A stretch of 64,000 nt of DNA, from contig MORC01000002.1 of NCBI GenBank assembly GCA_003260345.1, forward strand, positions 117,284 to 181,283, written 5' to 3'. Position numbers and translations under genes: made by a program. This document shows positions 29,042 through 37,810 of this stretch, one piece after another. The notes under the pieces are model-generated. The model ran no database searches, had not been told where the DNA came from, and saw only the letters and a list, made by a program, of their open reading frames with translations. Source of the stretch: Candidatus Gracilibacteria bacterium GN02-873. Its GTDB lineage: Bacteria > Patescibacteriota > Gracilibacteria > BD1-5 > UBA2023. Numbering within the stretch: the stretch's first letter is position 1; every line of letters starts with the position of its first letter.

Positions 29042-29581
29042 ATGTCTTTTAAAGAAAATTATACTCAAAAAGTTCTTCCAGAAATTGCGAAAGAACTTGA
29101 TATTAAAAATCCAATGCAGCTTCCTATGATTGAAAAAGTTGTAGTGAATATGGGTATTGGTAGCTATGTTGCTTCTGGTCACAAAGATTTTTCTTCTCTC
29201 AAGAATGATCTTGCCTTGATTACAGGACAACTTCCTCGTGTAAATCACGCGCGAAAATCAGTTTCTAACTTTAAACTTCGTGAAGGAATGCCAGTTGGTA
29301 TGATGGTAACTCTTCGAGGTCAGCGTATGTACGATTTTCTTGAAAAATTGATTGCTGTAGTACTTCCTCGTGTTCGTGATTTCCGTGGTATTTCTGCAAA
29401 ATCTTTTGATAAAGATGGAAACTTTAACTTTGGTATTAAAGAACATACAATTTTCCCTGAAGTTCCTCAACTTGATGTAGTGAAAACACACGGTATGCAG
29501 ATTACTATCAAATTTAAAACTCAGAGCAAAGAGCATTCTCATGCCCTTCTCAAAAAACTCGGTTTTCCATTCAGTCGTTAA
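29042..29581 (+). CDS. rplE: 50S ribosomal protein uL5
   Basis: 179 residues. VNMGIGSY, GQLPRVNHARKSVSNFKLREGMPVG and the C-terminal FPEV/GMQITI regions fit L5. Binds 5S rRNA and the P-site tRNA loop. Confidence 0.96.
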   Translation: MSFKENYTQKVLPEIAKELDIKNPMQLPMIEKVVVNMGIGSYVASGHKDFSSLKNDLALITGQLPRVNHARKSVSNFKLREGMPVGMMVTLRGQRMYDFLEKLIAVVLPRVRDFRGISAKSFDKDGNFNFGIKEHTIFPEVPQLDVVKTHGMQITIKFKTQSKEHSHALLKKLGFPFSR

Positions 29582-29593
29582 TCCTTTCTCACT

Positions 29594-29818
29594 ATGGCTC
29601 GAAAAGCAATTGTATATAAATGTCAACAAGCTCAGAAAAAAGCTGAGCGCGCAAAAGAACTCGGAAAAACTCCAAAGTTTTCTACACGACTTTACCACCG
29701 TTGTTCAAACTGTGGTCGTGTAAACGGATATATTGGTAAATTTCAACTTTGCCGTATTTGTATTCGTGAAAAGGCTAATGCTGGAGAACTCATGGGTGTT
29801 CGCAAATCAAGTTGGTAG
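29594..29818 (+). CDS. rpsN: 30S ribosomal protein uS14, zinc-binding type
   Basis: 74 residues. The C-terminal half carries the zinc ribbon CSNCGRVNGYIGKFQLCRIC with two CxxC pairs, followed by IREKANAGELMGVRKSSW as in the short type Z form. A ~13-residue N-terminal basic extension makes it longer than the usual 61. Confidence 0.93.
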   Translation: MARKAIVYKCQQAQKKAERAKELGKTPKFSTRLYHRCSNCGRVNGYIGKFQLCRICIREKANAGELMGVRKSSW

Positions 29819-29863
29819 AATTGATTCTATCATTCTTCATTATAATTCTAAATTCTAAAACTT

Positions 29864-30250
29864 ATGACACACGATTCTATCGCCGATCTTCTCACGCGTC
29901 TTAGAAATGGGTATCTTGCTCGTCTTCACGAAGTAACTGTTCCGTTTTCTAAAATGAGAGGTGAAATTCTTCGTATTTTGAAGAAAAATGGTTATATTGT
30001 GGACTACAAACTTGCAGAAGATTCTCGTTCTTTTTCTGTTCAGCTTGAAGATGTTCGTAAAACAAAATATATTCCATCATTCCGAAGAATTAGTCGACCA
30101 GGACAGAGAATTTACATCAAATCTGCTGATATCCGAAAATCTCGTAATGGAGTGGGAATCTATATTCTCTCTACTCCAAAGGGTGTGATTACTGGATACG
30201 AAGCACACGCTCTTGGTGTTGGTGGTGAACTTCTTTGCGAAATTTACTAG
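29864..30250 (+). CDS. rpsH: 30S ribosomal protein uS8
   Basis: 128 residues. TRLRNGYLARLHEVTVPFSKMR at the start and GVGIYILSTPKGVITGYEA at the end, as in S8. Binds the central domain of 16S rRNA and is the classical spc-operon repressor. Confidence 0.95.
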   Translation: MTHDSIADLLTRLRNGYLARLHEVTVPFSKMRGEILRILKKNGYIVDYKLAEDSRSFSVQLEDVRKTKYIPSFRRISRPGQRIYIKSADIRKSRNGVGIYILSTPKGVITGYEAHALGVGGELLCEIY

Positions 30251-30292
30251 TCCAAATTCCGTTTAATCCTCTAAAATCTAAATTTATTTATT

Positions 30293-30844
30293 ATGTCTCG
30301 AATTGGAAAACAGCCAATTACTATTCCTGCTGGAGTGACTGTAGAAATCACGCCAGAAGCAGTAGTTGCAAAAAATACGAAACATACACTTACTGTACCA
30401 GTACTTGAAGGTGTTCGCGTTGAGCAGGCTGATAATATACTTAAAGTTTCTATTGAAAATCAGGAAGTAAAACAACAAAAAGCTTTTTGGGGTCTTACTC
30501 GTTCTTTGATTCAGAATATGATGGTGGGACTTTCTGAAGGTTACAAAAAGTCTCTTGAAATCGTCGGGGTTGGTTACAAATTTGATGTAAAAGGCCCTCA
30601 GAAAATGGAACTTTCTCTTGGTTTCTCTCATAAAGTACCAGTAGAAGCTCCAGAAGGAATTACTATCGAAGCAGATAAGGATAATAAAAATATTATTCAC
30701 CTTTCTTCTCACGACAAGCAACTCCTTGGTTATTTTGCAGCCTATGTTCGCTCACTCAAGAAACCTGAACCTTACAAAGGAAAGGGTATTCGATATGTTG
30801 GTGAACATATTCGTCGTAAAGCTGGTAAAACGGCCGGAAAATAA
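30293..30844 (+). CDS. rplF: 50S ribosomal protein uL6
   Basis: 183 residues. MSRIGKQPI start and the end PEPYKGKGIRYVGEHIRRKAGKTAGK are the L6 signatures. Contacts the sarcin-ricin loop region. Confidence 0.96.
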   Translation: MSRIGKQPITIPAGVTVEITPEAVVAKNTKHTLTVPVLEGVRVEQADNILKVSIENQEVKQQKAFWGLTRSLIQNMMVGLSEGYKKSLEIVGVGYKFDVKGPQKMELSLGFSHKVPVEAPEGITIEADKDNKNIIHLSSHDKQLLGYFAAYVRSLKKPEPYKGKGIRYVGEHIRRKAGKTAGK

Positions 30845-30877
30845 AAAGTCTATTCATTATCTTAATTATTCGTTTTT

Positions 30878-31219
30878 ATGCTTAAAAAAGTACAAAACCG
30901 TCTTAAGCGAGCACATAAAGTGCGTTCTCGAATTCAGACTTCTGAAAGTCGTTTTCGTCTTTCAGTTTTCCGAAGTAATACGCATATCTATGCTCAGCTT
31001 ATTGACGATATCAATTCTGTAACCATCTGTTCAGCAAGTGATCTAAAAGTTACTTCTGGAAATAAATCAGAAAGAGCCGCAGAAGTAGGAAATATGATCG
31101 CAAAAGTGATGCTTGATAAAGGCATTAAAACTTGCGTATTTGATCGTGGAGGATATCTTTACCATGGTCGCGTAAAAGTTCTTGCGGAAGCGGTTCGCGA
31201 AGCGGGAATTGCATTTTAA
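30878..31219 (+). CDS. rplR: 50S ribosomal protein uL18
   Basis: 113 residues. RLSVFRSNTHIYAQLIDD and the end FDRGGYLYHGRVKVLAEAVREAG are conserved. Binds 5S rRNA with uL5. Confidence 0.95.
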   Translation: MLKKVQNRLKRAHKVRSRIQTSESRFRLSVFRSNTHIYAQLIDDINSVTICSASDLKVTSGNKSERAAEVGNMIAKVMLDKGIKTCVFDRGGYLYHGRVKVLAEAVREAGIAF

Positions 31220-31239
31220 TTATCTTTCTTCTATTTAAT

Positions 31240-31863
31240 ATGTCAGATACTCCAAAAACTCCAGAGACAGAAGTAGTTGAAGCTGAAACAGTAACAACAG
31301 AAGTGACTCAGGAGACACAAAAAACTCAAGAAAATACTTCTGAAAAAGGTCGTGGAAGCCGTAAACCTCGCCGAAATGACCGTAGAGGAATTCGTGAGGA
31401 AGTGAAGGAATTTCAGGAAGAAATTCTTGCAATTGACCGCGTAACTCGCGTGACTGCTGGTGGTCGCCAACTTCGTTTCCGAGTGTCTATGGTAATCGGT
31501 GACGGAAAAGGTCGCGTTGGTCTTGGTATCGGAAAGGCTGGTGAAGTTCAGGGTGCTATCGAAAAAGCTCTTCGAGATGCTCGTAAAAACCTCATTACTT
31601 TCCCTATCGTAGATGGAACGATTGCACACGATGTGACTGCAAACTTCAAATCAAGTGCGATTTTCATTCATCCAGCGCACCCAGGTACTGGTATTATTGC
31701 TGGTGGTTCTGCTCGTAAAGTTTTTGCAGTTGCAGGTCTTAAAGATGTGATTGCAAAACAACACGGGGCACCAAACACTATTACAAATACTCGCGTGACT
31801 TTGAAGGCTCTTCAGTCTCTCAAACCATCTTCACTTACTCGCTCGTTTAGCAAAGCAAAATAA
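31240..31863 (+). CDS. rpsE: 30S ribosomal protein uS5
   Basis: 207 residues. A ~45-residue acidic, then basic N-terminal extension precedes the double-stranded RNA-binding fold (VTRVTAGGRQLRFRVSMVIGDGKGRVGLG) and the C-terminal domain (ARKVFAVAGLKDV). In most bacteria rpmD (uL30) follows rpsE; here rplO follows after 31 nt, so uL30 is missing from the operon. Confidence 0.95.
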   Translation: MSDTPKTPETEVVEAETVTTEVTQETQKTQENTSEKGRGSRKPRRNDRRGIREEVKEFQEEILAIDRVTRVTAGGRQLRFRVSMVIGDGKGRVGLGIGKAGEVQGAIEKALRDARKNLITFPIVDGTIAHDVTANFKSSAIFIHPAHPGTGIIAGGSARKVFAVAGLKDVIAKQHGAPNTITNTRVTLKALQSLKPSSLTRSFSKAK

Positions 31864-31894
31864 TTTTGCAAACGCATTTTAACTCTCTATTTTT

Positions 31895-32353
31895 ATGGCA
31901 AATCTTTCAACAATTGCTCCAAACCGTGGTTCACAAGCTCGAAAGACTCGTCTTGCGCGAGGTCGTGGATCAGGTGTTGGTGGAACTTCTGGTCGTGGTA
32001 TGAAAGGGCAGAATTCTCGTACAGGAAAAGGAAAGCGTTATCCAACTTTTGAAGGTGGACAGACTCGCCTTTTCATGAGAACACCAAAGCGTCGTGGATT
32101 TACAGCGTATAATCCTGAAGAATTTGTAATCGTGAATCTTGATCAGATTGAAAAATTGGCTCAGGATGGTGTTACAACAGTGGATTACGCAGTACTTTAT
32201 GAACGACGAGTTATCCGTGAAAAAGGAAAACTTTTGAAAGTTCTTGGACGTGGTACTCTTACAGCCAAGGTTACTGTAACAGCTGATGCGGCTTCTGCTT
32301 CTGCAAAAGCAGCTATCGAAAAGGCTGGCGGATCTCTTTCTATCGCTAAATAA
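31895..32353 (+). CDS. rplO: 50S ribosomal protein uL15
   Basis: 152 residues. Glycine-rich N-terminal region RLARGRGSGVGGTSGRGMKGQNSRTG and FEGGQTRLFMRTPKRRGF identify L15. Last gene of the operon; secY, adk and map, which often follow, are absent. A strong terminator lies 4 nt after the stop. Confidence 0.95.
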   Translation: MANLSTIAPNRGSQARKTRLARGRGSGVGGTSGRGMKGQNSRTGKGKRYPTFEGGQTRLFMRTPKRRGFTAYNPEEFVIVNLDQIEKLAQDGVTTVDYAVLYERRVIREKGKLLKVLGRGTLTAKVTVTADAASASAKAAIEKAGGSLSIAK

Positions 32354-32354
32354 G

Positions 32355-32385
32355 GAAAATCTCGAGAAATCGAGATTTTTTATTA
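32355..32385 (+). terminator. Ribosomal operon terminator
   Basis: AAATCTCG-AGAAAT-CGAGATTTTTT hairpin with U run directly after rplO. Confidence 0.9.
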
Positions 32386-32397
32386 CAAAAATATTTT

Positions 32398-32430
32398 AAA
32401 AACCCCACTGAATTAGTGAGGTTTTTTTGC
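32398..32430 (-). terminator. Terminator of the convergent membrane-protein genes
   Basis: CCTCACT/AGTGGGG-type hairpin flanked by A and T runs; in the minus transcript it follows the 158-residue gene, whose stop it overlaps. Confidence 0.7.
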
Positions 32431-32889
32431 TTGGCAAGTGGTGAGATTTTTGAGGAGTTGGTATAATCCAAAAAGAAGAATAATAATTCCAAGAATTTTT
32501 AGTTCTAGCCCGCCGTACGGGAAATATTTGGCAAGTGTATTCGCAAAAACACTAGCTCCAAGAGGAATGAGGAGTGAGGACCCACAACAGACGCTCCCAG
32601 AGATGAGAACTCCAATAATTCCCCCAAGAAATCCTGTACTATCGCCCTTATGGGAGAGCTTTCCGAACATTATACTCCGAAATATCCATGCAATAATAAA
32701 AAGCGAAAAGAGAAAAATATTAATAATAGACGCAGCGGTATCAATAGAGGCTTGAACGGCGCCATAATTCCCGAACATAAGCTTAATATCTGTAAAATAC
32801 CACCAGAGCGCTCCAAAAAATAAAACCAAGGAAAGATATCCAAAAATATATTTTTTTTGAGAAAAAATGAGTTTGAGATTTGTAAACAT
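32413..32889 (-). CDS. Four-TM membrane protein with CC motif
   Basis: 158 residues. Hydrophobic helices around 15-35, 55-80, 92-115 and 125-150. A VCCGSSLLIPLGASVF segment places a vicinal cysteine pair in or near the membrane, which suggests a metal- or redox-related role, but that is speculation. Overlaps no neighbour and starts 8 nt after the stop of the next minus-strand gene, so the two form an operon. Confidence 0.65.
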   Translation of the reverse strand: MFTNLKLIFSQKKYIFGYLSLVLFFGALWWYFTDIKLMFGNYGAVQASIDTAASIINIFLFSLFIIAWIFRSIMFGKLSHKGDSTGFLGGIIGVLISGSVCCGSSLLIPLGASVFANTLAKYFPYGGLELKILGIIILLFGLYQLLKNLTTCQAKKPH

Positions 32890-32897
32890 AAAAAGAA

Positions 32898-33269
32898 TTA
32901 ATCGAGAGCCTGAAACATTACTTCCACGCAGGCTAGTGTTGCCAGTCCAGTGAGCGTAATGTGCCATTCTTGAATATTATAAAGTGACAAAACCATAAAA
33001 AAAATTGTCATAAGCGCGAGCAGAATGGCTTGGCGAATACTTGCGCTCATTGTTGAAAGATTAACATCGCCTCGATAGTATACTTTTTTGAGAAAAAAAA
33101 TCAGTGGTGCCAAAAGACTTGCAACCATCAGAAAAAGTCCAATTCCCATCAGAGTGAGCGAGCGAGTTGGGTGCGGAATGGGATTCATATAAAAGAACAA
33201 AAGCCCAACCGACGCGCTACTTGTGAGAAAAATAAACATTATCACAAAAAGATAAAATCGAATTGACAT
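32898..33269 (-). CDS. Four-TM membrane protein
   Basis: 123 residues, four predicted transmembrane helices (about 5-27, 38-60, 78-98, 103-120), few charged residues. No family recognised. It probably works with the downstream 158-residue membrane protein, since the two are adjacent in a two-gene unit divergent from the exported protein at 33342. Confidence 0.6.
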   Translation of the reverse strand: MSIRFYLFVIMFIFLTSSASVGLLFFYMNPIPHPTRSLTLMGIGLFLMVASLLAPLIFFLKKVYYRGDVNLSTMSASIRQAILLALMTIFFMVLSLYNIQEWHITLTGLATLACVEVMFQALD

Positions 33270-33273
33270 ATTT

Positions 33274-33302
33274 TTGACAAAAGAACAAAGTTACGCTAAA
33301 AT
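33274..33302 (+). promoter_or_regulatory. Promoter of the exported protein gene
   Basis: TTGACA (33274-33279), 17-bp spacer, TAAAAT (33297-33302); ATG at 33342. Confidence 0.7.
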
Positions 33303-33341
33303 AACTGTATTATTGTACTTATTTTTTAAAAAATCTCAAAT

Positions 33342-33884
33342 ATGAAGGCAAAAAAAGTGAGCGAACTTGGATTTTTCTTACAATTGAAAAATTTTCTCCA
33401 TACGAGACAATTTCAGTTTGGGCTCTCAGCGGTCGCGTGTGCCTTTGTTATGGCGTTTTCATTTATTGGCTTTTCTCGATTAGAAATGAATGGAAATTCA
33501 CTTCTTGCCTCGGTGGCAAATTCGGGCAATAATCATTCAAAAAATGCTCATTTTGAAGCCGATTTGGAATTGAGGGATGTTGGTACTGGATTTGAGCTTA
33601 TCGCGTGAAAATCGATGGAAAAAGTGGATTTTGTTGAATGAGTGATTGCCTTTGATCCCAATTATGGGCTTTCAATTTCCTCAGAATGAGCAGATGTTGA
33701 ATTGACCGAATTGGCACCAGGAATGCATCGTTTTATGATTCAAATGCATCAAAAAAATATTGAAAATTGAATGATAATTGCCCGTTTTTCAAAAAATGAA
33801 CACTTATCAACCCATATTACTTTTATCGATACGCAGTTTGTTTCCAAAAAAATTCGCTATAATCTTTCCAATATTGTGAAGTAG
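33342..33884 (+). CDS. Membrane-anchored cohesin-like exported protein
   Basis: 180 residues, complete only under code 25: UGA codons at 33606, 33639, 33690 and 33768. N-terminal anchor at about 28-48 (FGLSAVACAFVMAFSFIGF). The extracytoplasmic part has a pattern reminiscent of cohesin-like beta domains: V-FVEGVIAFDPNYGLSIS, then APGMHRFMI and GMIIARFSKN. The similarity is by eye only. Four glycines in turns fall on UGA. Immediately precedes the RNA methyltransferase gene. Confidence 0.7.
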
Positions 33885-33956
33885 TTGCAAAAAAAGTTTT
33901 TTTCTATAAAATGCCGTTCATTGCGGTATTTTTTATTTATCAAATATTTTTTAAAT

Positions 33957-35390
33957 ATGAAAAAAAATGAAATTCTTGAAAATGTCAAGGTGGAAAAACT
34001 TGTTTTTGGTGGAACTGGGCTTGCAACCGCGGAAGATGGCAGGAAAATTCTCATTTCTGGCGGGGTGATTCCTGAGGCGATTGTCGATATTCGTATTCTC
34101 AAAATCAAAAAAAATCATATCGAGGCACAAGTGGTGCGAACAGTGAAAAAATCTCCATTTGAACGCGAAATTCCTGAAAATTGGCAATTATATGGAGGTT
34201 GTAAATGGCTCCCGATTCCTTACGAAAAACAACTGGAAATCAAAGAAAATCAAATTAAGGAGGCGTTTTTTCATATTCAGGATCGAGTGAAAAATGCCAC
34301 ATTTCACCCAATTATTGCGTCCGTTGAAACTGAACATTATCGCAATAAAGTAGAATTTTCTTGGGGAAAATATATTTCTGCCCGCGAAAATATTCATGAC
34401 GAATATCGTTTTGGGTTCCATTTTCCAGGCGCGTTCGATCGTATCGAAAATTGTCGTTATTGTGTGTTGGCTGATGATGAGGTGAATGAGATTTTTCGCG
34501 AAGTTGATGCTATTGCGAGAAATTCGGATTTTCCAACTTATGACGCGAAAACGCAGATTGGTTTTTGGCGTCATCTTGTGATTCGTAAGGCAAAATACAC
34601 CAATGAAATTATGCTTATTTTTTCTGTGAATGGCATTTTTGATCAGACACGAAATGAGAAAAATATTCTCATAAATGTTTTTTTTGCAAATATCGCTCAG
34701 CAATTGTCCGAAAAATTCCCAAATATTGTTTCGATTTTTGTGCTTGAAAATACTGGAAAAGCTGATATTGTGGCGGGCGACGCGAAACATATTTTTGGAA
34801 AACTTTCAATTACGGAAAAATTATTTGATTTTTCTTTTGAAATTCAGCCGAAAAGCTTTTTTCAGGTCAATACATTTACAGCAGAAAAATTGTATCAATG
34901 CGCGATTGATTTTTTGACTGCCAAAAATGATTCAAACGCAAAAGACGGGATTTTGCTTGATTTGTATGCTGGAACTGGGACGATTGGAATGCTGCTTTCT
35001 CGATATTTTCGCGAAGTGTATTCCGTGGAACTCGTTACCTCTGCGAGCCAAGATGGTGAAAAAAATGCGTTCAGAAATGGCGTAAAAAATATGCATTTTA
35101 TCAATCAAAAAGTTGAGGATTTTGCTCAGGATTTTTCTCGAAAAAATCTTTCTGCACATTCGATTGTTGTAGATCCGCCTCGTGATGGTCTTCATTCTTC
35201 GGCTATTGAAAATATTTTGAATTTTTCGGCGAATGAGATTATTTATGTTTCGTGTAACCCTGCGACGCTCGTACGAGATTTGGAACTGATGACTGCGACA
35301 GAAAAATATGAAATTACTGATATTCGTGCCGTTGATATGTTTCCTCATACTCATCATATCGAGACGGTCGTTCGCTTGATGAAAAAATAA
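33957..35390 (+). CDS. 23S rRNA/tRNA (uracil-5) methyltransferase, TrmA/RlmD family
   Basis: 477 residues. N-terminal TRAM domain (VEKLVFGGTGLATAEDGRKILISGGVIPEAIVDI), SAM-binding LLDLYAGTGTIGMLLS, catalytic VVDPPRDGLH and nucleophile YVSCNPATLVRDL, and FFQVN. Transfers methyl to C5 of uridine in RNA. Of the four cysteines that hold the RlmD iron-sulfur cluster, only the GGCKW one and two in ENCRYC are obvious, so the cluster may be altered or lost; I therefore give no gene symbol. Start MKKNEILENVK at 33957. Confidence 0.88.
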   Translation: MKKNEILENVKVEKLVFGGTGLATAEDGRKILISGGVIPEAIVDIRILKIKKNHIEAQVVRTVKKSPFEREIPENWQLYGGCKWLPIPYEKQLEIKENQIKEAFFHIQDRVKNATFHPIIASVETEHYRNKVEFSWGKYISARENIHDEYRFGFHFPGAFDRIENCRYCVLADDEVNEIFREVDAIARNSDFPTYDAKTQIGFWRHLVIRKAKYTNEIMLIFSVNGIFDQTRNEKNILINVFFANIAQQLSEKFPNIVSIFVLENTGKADIVAGDAKHIFGKLSITEKLFDFSFEIQPKSFFQVNTFTAEKLYQCAIDFLTAKNDSNAKDGILLDLYAGTGTIGMLLSRYFREVYSVELVTSASQDGEKNAFRNGVKNMHFINQKVEDFAQDFSRKNLSAHSIVVDPPRDGLHSSAIENILNFSANEIIYVSCNPATLVRDLELMTATEKYEITDIRAVDMFPHTHHIETVVRLMKK

Positions 35391-35397
35391 TTTTTAT

Positions 35398-35425
35398 TTG
35401 TAAAATGCTAAAAAAGAGCTATAAT
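35398..35425 (+). promoter_or_regulatory. Promoter of the YtxH-like gene
   Basis: TTGTAA (35398-35403), 16-bp spacer, TATAAT (35420-35425), 29 nt before the ATG. Confidence 0.65.
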
Positions 35426-35453
35426 ATCCATGTTATTTTTTAACTATACAATT

Positions 35454-35969
35454 ATGAAAAAATTTCTAACGGCGCTCGCAGCTGGATATGCGATTGGAGT
35501 AGGACTTTTGATGAAAAAACGAAAAGATGAAGGAAAATCTAAGTTAGCGGATGATGCTTCTAAAACAACCCTTGAAAATGTGGTTGATGAAATTGTTGAT
35601 TTACATAAAACAGCTTTTAAGGATTTTAAAAAATTTATTCATACGAATTTTGATGATGTCAATGACCTTGATACGCTCAAGGATCGCGTTGAGCAAATGG
35701 CGAATAACTTCAAATTTCATGCTGAAAAATGGATGAATGAAACGAAAAATAATAGCCAAGATGCCTATAATTCTGCCAAAAAATTTGCGGAAGAATCATA
35801 CGAACGTGCGAAAATTTCTCTTCAAAAAGCTGAAGAAAAAGCCAAGACGCTCGGTATGGATATCAAGTCTTCTGGTGAAGATTTCTTGGATGAGGCAAAA
35901 GCCAAAATCGACGCTGCATACCTGAAACTCAAAGAAAAATATGCCAAAGCACCTGAAACTGAAAAATAA
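35454..35969 (+). CDS. YtxH-like coiled-coil membrane-anchored protein
   Basis: 171 residues. One N-terminal helix (MKKFLTALAAGYAIGVGLLM) then long amphipathic, Lys/Glu/Ala-rich coiled coil with repeated AK-K--EE-YE motifs. The layout resembles YtxH/general stress proteins and late-embryogenesis-like proteins, but no specific function follows. Monocistronic with its own promoter and terminator. Confidence 0.65.
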   Translation: MKKFLTALAAGYAIGVGLLMKKRKDEGKSKLADDASKTTLENVVDEIVDLHKTAFKDFKKFIHTNFDDVNDLDTLKDRVEQMANNFKFHAEKWMNETKNNSQDAYNSAKKFAEESYERAKISLQKAEEKAKTLGMDIKSSGEDFLDEAKAKIDAAYLKLKEKYAKAPETEK

Positions 35970-35996
35970 AAATCCCCGAAAGGGATTTTTTTAAAA
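35968..35996 (+). terminator. Terminator of the YtxH-like gene
   Basis: AATCCC-CGAA-GGGATTTTTTT hairpin at 35971-35993. Confidence 0.82.
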
Positions 35997-36004
35997 CACG
36001 AAAT

Positions 36005-36181
36005 TTAGCCGCCAAATAGTTCACTCAATTTTTTGATAATAGCAGCAAAAATGGCAATGAGTAATACTCAGCCATAAATAATTCCCAGAAGCGCAAAAAT
36101 CCCTCCAACAATTCCCTTTGCAATTGAACTAGCCAACTCTCTACCAGTCATTTCGCTGACTTTTTTCTCGGGTGTTTTCAT
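36005..36181 (-). CDS. Small membrane protein
   Basis: 58 residues: polar start MKTPEKKVSEMTGRELASSI, then a long hydrophobic stretch (KGIVGGIFALLGIIYGGVLLIAIFAAII) that crosses a UGA at 36068-36070 (Gly) and ends FGG-TAA. Without recoding the protein would stop mid-membrane. No family recognised. Confidence 0.6.
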
Positions 36182-36258
36182 AGCCAAAAAATTATTTTTC
36201 TCATTGTATAGATTTCTCTCAGAAATGCAATTTTTGTGGACTTTTTGAATTTTTCCCA

Positions 36259-36264
36259 TATAAT
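36259..36264 (+). promoter_or_regulatory. grpE -10 element
   Basis: TATAAT 30 nt before the grpE ATG; a TTGTGG lies 19 bp upstream, longer than usual spacing. Confidence 0.45.
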
Positions 36265-36293
36265 ATCGGGGATTTATTTTGTAAATATATTTT

Positions 36294-36788
36294 ATGACAC
36301 AAGAAAATGAAAATCTTCAAAATGAAACTATTTCTGAAGAAATAACCGAAAATACAACTTCTGAAAATAACGAAATTGCCACACTTCGTGATCAATTGGC
36401 GCGCGCGCAGGCAGATTATCAGAATCTGAAAATGCGTGGTGAGCGAGATCGTGCAGATATGGTTCACTTTTTGACCGAAAAATTGCTCTCGCCACTTTTG
36501 ACGCAGATTGATAACCTTGATCGTGCGGTCAAAATCAAAGATGGGGTGACGGATGATGCTTTCGTGGATGGCGTTCGCGCCGTGCAATCAGGATTGCAGA
36601 AATATTTGGAAAATCAAGGAGTGAAAGCTTTTGATTCTGTCGGGCAAGAAGTTGATCCAGATAAGCATGAGGTTTTGTCACAAGCTCCCGGAAAGGAAGG
36701 TATTATTGTGACAGAATTTGAAAAGGGCTATATGCTTGGTGATCGTGTTTTGCGCCATGCAAAAGTGATTGTTGGTGCTGGAGAATAA
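36294..36788 (+). CDS. grpE: Nucleotide exchange factor GrpE
   Basis: 164 residues. Acidic N-terminal tail, long coiled coil (ATLRDQLARAQADYQNLKMRGERDRA), then the beta domain ending EFEKGYMLGDRVLRHAKVIVG. Releases ADP from DnaK. dnaK and dnaJ are not adjacent. Its stop overlaps the spacer of the next gene by only 1 nt. Confidence 0.95.
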   Translation: MTQENENLQNETISEEITENTTSENNEIATLRDQLARAQADYQNLKMRGERDRADMVHFLTEKLLSPLLTQIDNLDRAVKIKDGVTDDAFVDGVRAVQSGLQKYLENQGVKAFDSVGQEVDPDKHEVLSQAPGKEGIIVTEFEKGYMLGDRVLRHAKVIVGAGE

Positions 36789-36789
36789 T

Positions 36790-37176
36790 ATGACGCGAAT
36801 TAATATTATTCCACCTGCAGAGCTTTGTGATCAGCACCTCTTAGCTGAACATAGAGAGCTCACTCGTATTCCAAATCTTGTTGCTAAAGGGAAATTTTCA
36901 CTCGAAGGTCAGCCGAGTGATTATAAACTCGGAACTGGGCATGTGAAATTTTTCTTTGATAAAATGCAATTTTTATTTGAAAGATATAATTCTTTGCATG
37001 AAGAATGTTTGGCTCGTGGTTTTAATGTGAAAAATATTTGGCCAGAAAACCTAACAAAAGACGAATTTTTTTGGAAAAATTATATTCCAACCGAATCAGC
37101 AATTCTTGAAAATCAAGAAAGAATAAAAATTCGAATGCCCGAGAAGCCGCGTTTCACGGCAAGAATAAATTTTTAA
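36790..37176 (+). CDS. Pyrimidine dimer DNA glycosylase (T4 endonuclease V family)
   Basis: 128 residues: MTRINIIPPAELCDQHLLAEHREL. Thr2 (the N-terminal nucleophile after Met removal), Arg3, Arg22 and Glu23 of T4 endonuclease V are all in place. The middle and the aromatic C-terminal part (FFWKNYIPTE) fit the family. It excises UV-induced cyclobutane dimers and nicks the abasic site. Placed right after grpE and before a conserved membrane protein. Confidence 0.85.
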   Translation: MTRINIIPPAELCDQHLLAEHRELTRIPNLVAKGKFSLEGQPSDYKLGTGHVKFFFDKMQFLFERYNSLHEECLARGFNVKNIWPENLTKDEFFWKNYIPTESAILENQERIKIRMPEKPRFTARINF

Positions 37177-37194
37177 AAAATTTATTAATAAAAC

Positions 37195-37809
37195 ATGAAA
37201 GAAACACTCAAAGAAATTTTACAAAAAATTGAAAAACTACAGGATGAAATGCGTGCTCGTTACGATGAAATGGCTAAAAAATATGGCTATGCCTTTGAGA
37301 AGCGGAAAGTACGATTTCAAGAGGCTTTTCGTGTTGAAAATCGCAAAGAAAAAATTTCGGCATGGCGATACGTGATTTCTAAAAATCTGCGTTTTATTAT
37401 CTCGATGCCATTTATTTATGGGATGATTTTCCCGGCGCTTGTTCTCGATTTGTGTATCACAATTTACCAGCAAACCGCTTTTCGATTGTATCAAATTCCG
37501 CGTGTGAAGCGATCAGATTATATTATTTTTGAGCGAAAATATCTGGATTACCTCAACTGGATTGAAAAAATAAATTGCTTGTATTGTAGTTATGTGAATG
37601 GACTTTTTGCCTATTGTGTTGAAGTTGCGGCGCGAACGGAGCGATTTTGGTGTCCTATCAAGGCTGCTTCCAAGCCTCGTTTTACGCATAGTTGGTATCA
37701 AGAATTTGCTGATTATGGAAATCCGAAAGAATGGAAAGAAAAATCTTCCGATCACGAAAATGCCTTTGTTGATAGCTTTGGTGAAAAAGTAGAACTTCCC
37801 AAAAAATAA
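37195..37809 (+). CDS. Conserved membrane protein with NCLYCSY motif
   Basis: 204 residues. N-terminal coiled coil, two hydrophobic segments (about 70-100), then the conserved stretch NWIEKINCLYCSYVNGLFAYCVEVAARTERFWCPIK. I recall this pattern in widespread proteins of unknown function. The CxxC plus further cysteines hint at metal or thiol chemistry. 18 nt after the glycosylase gene, so possibly co-transcribed. Confidence 0.72.
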   Translation: MKETLKEILQKIEKLQDEMRARYDEMAKKYGYAFEKRKVRFQEAFRVENRKEKISAWRYVISKNLRFIISMPFIYGMIFPALVLDLCITIYQQTAFRLYQIPRVKRSDYIIFERKYLDYLNWIEKINCLYCSYVNGLFAYCVEVAARTERFWCPIKAASKPRFTHSWYQEFADYGNPKEWKEKSSDHENAFVDSFGEKVELPKK

Positions 37810-37810
37810 A

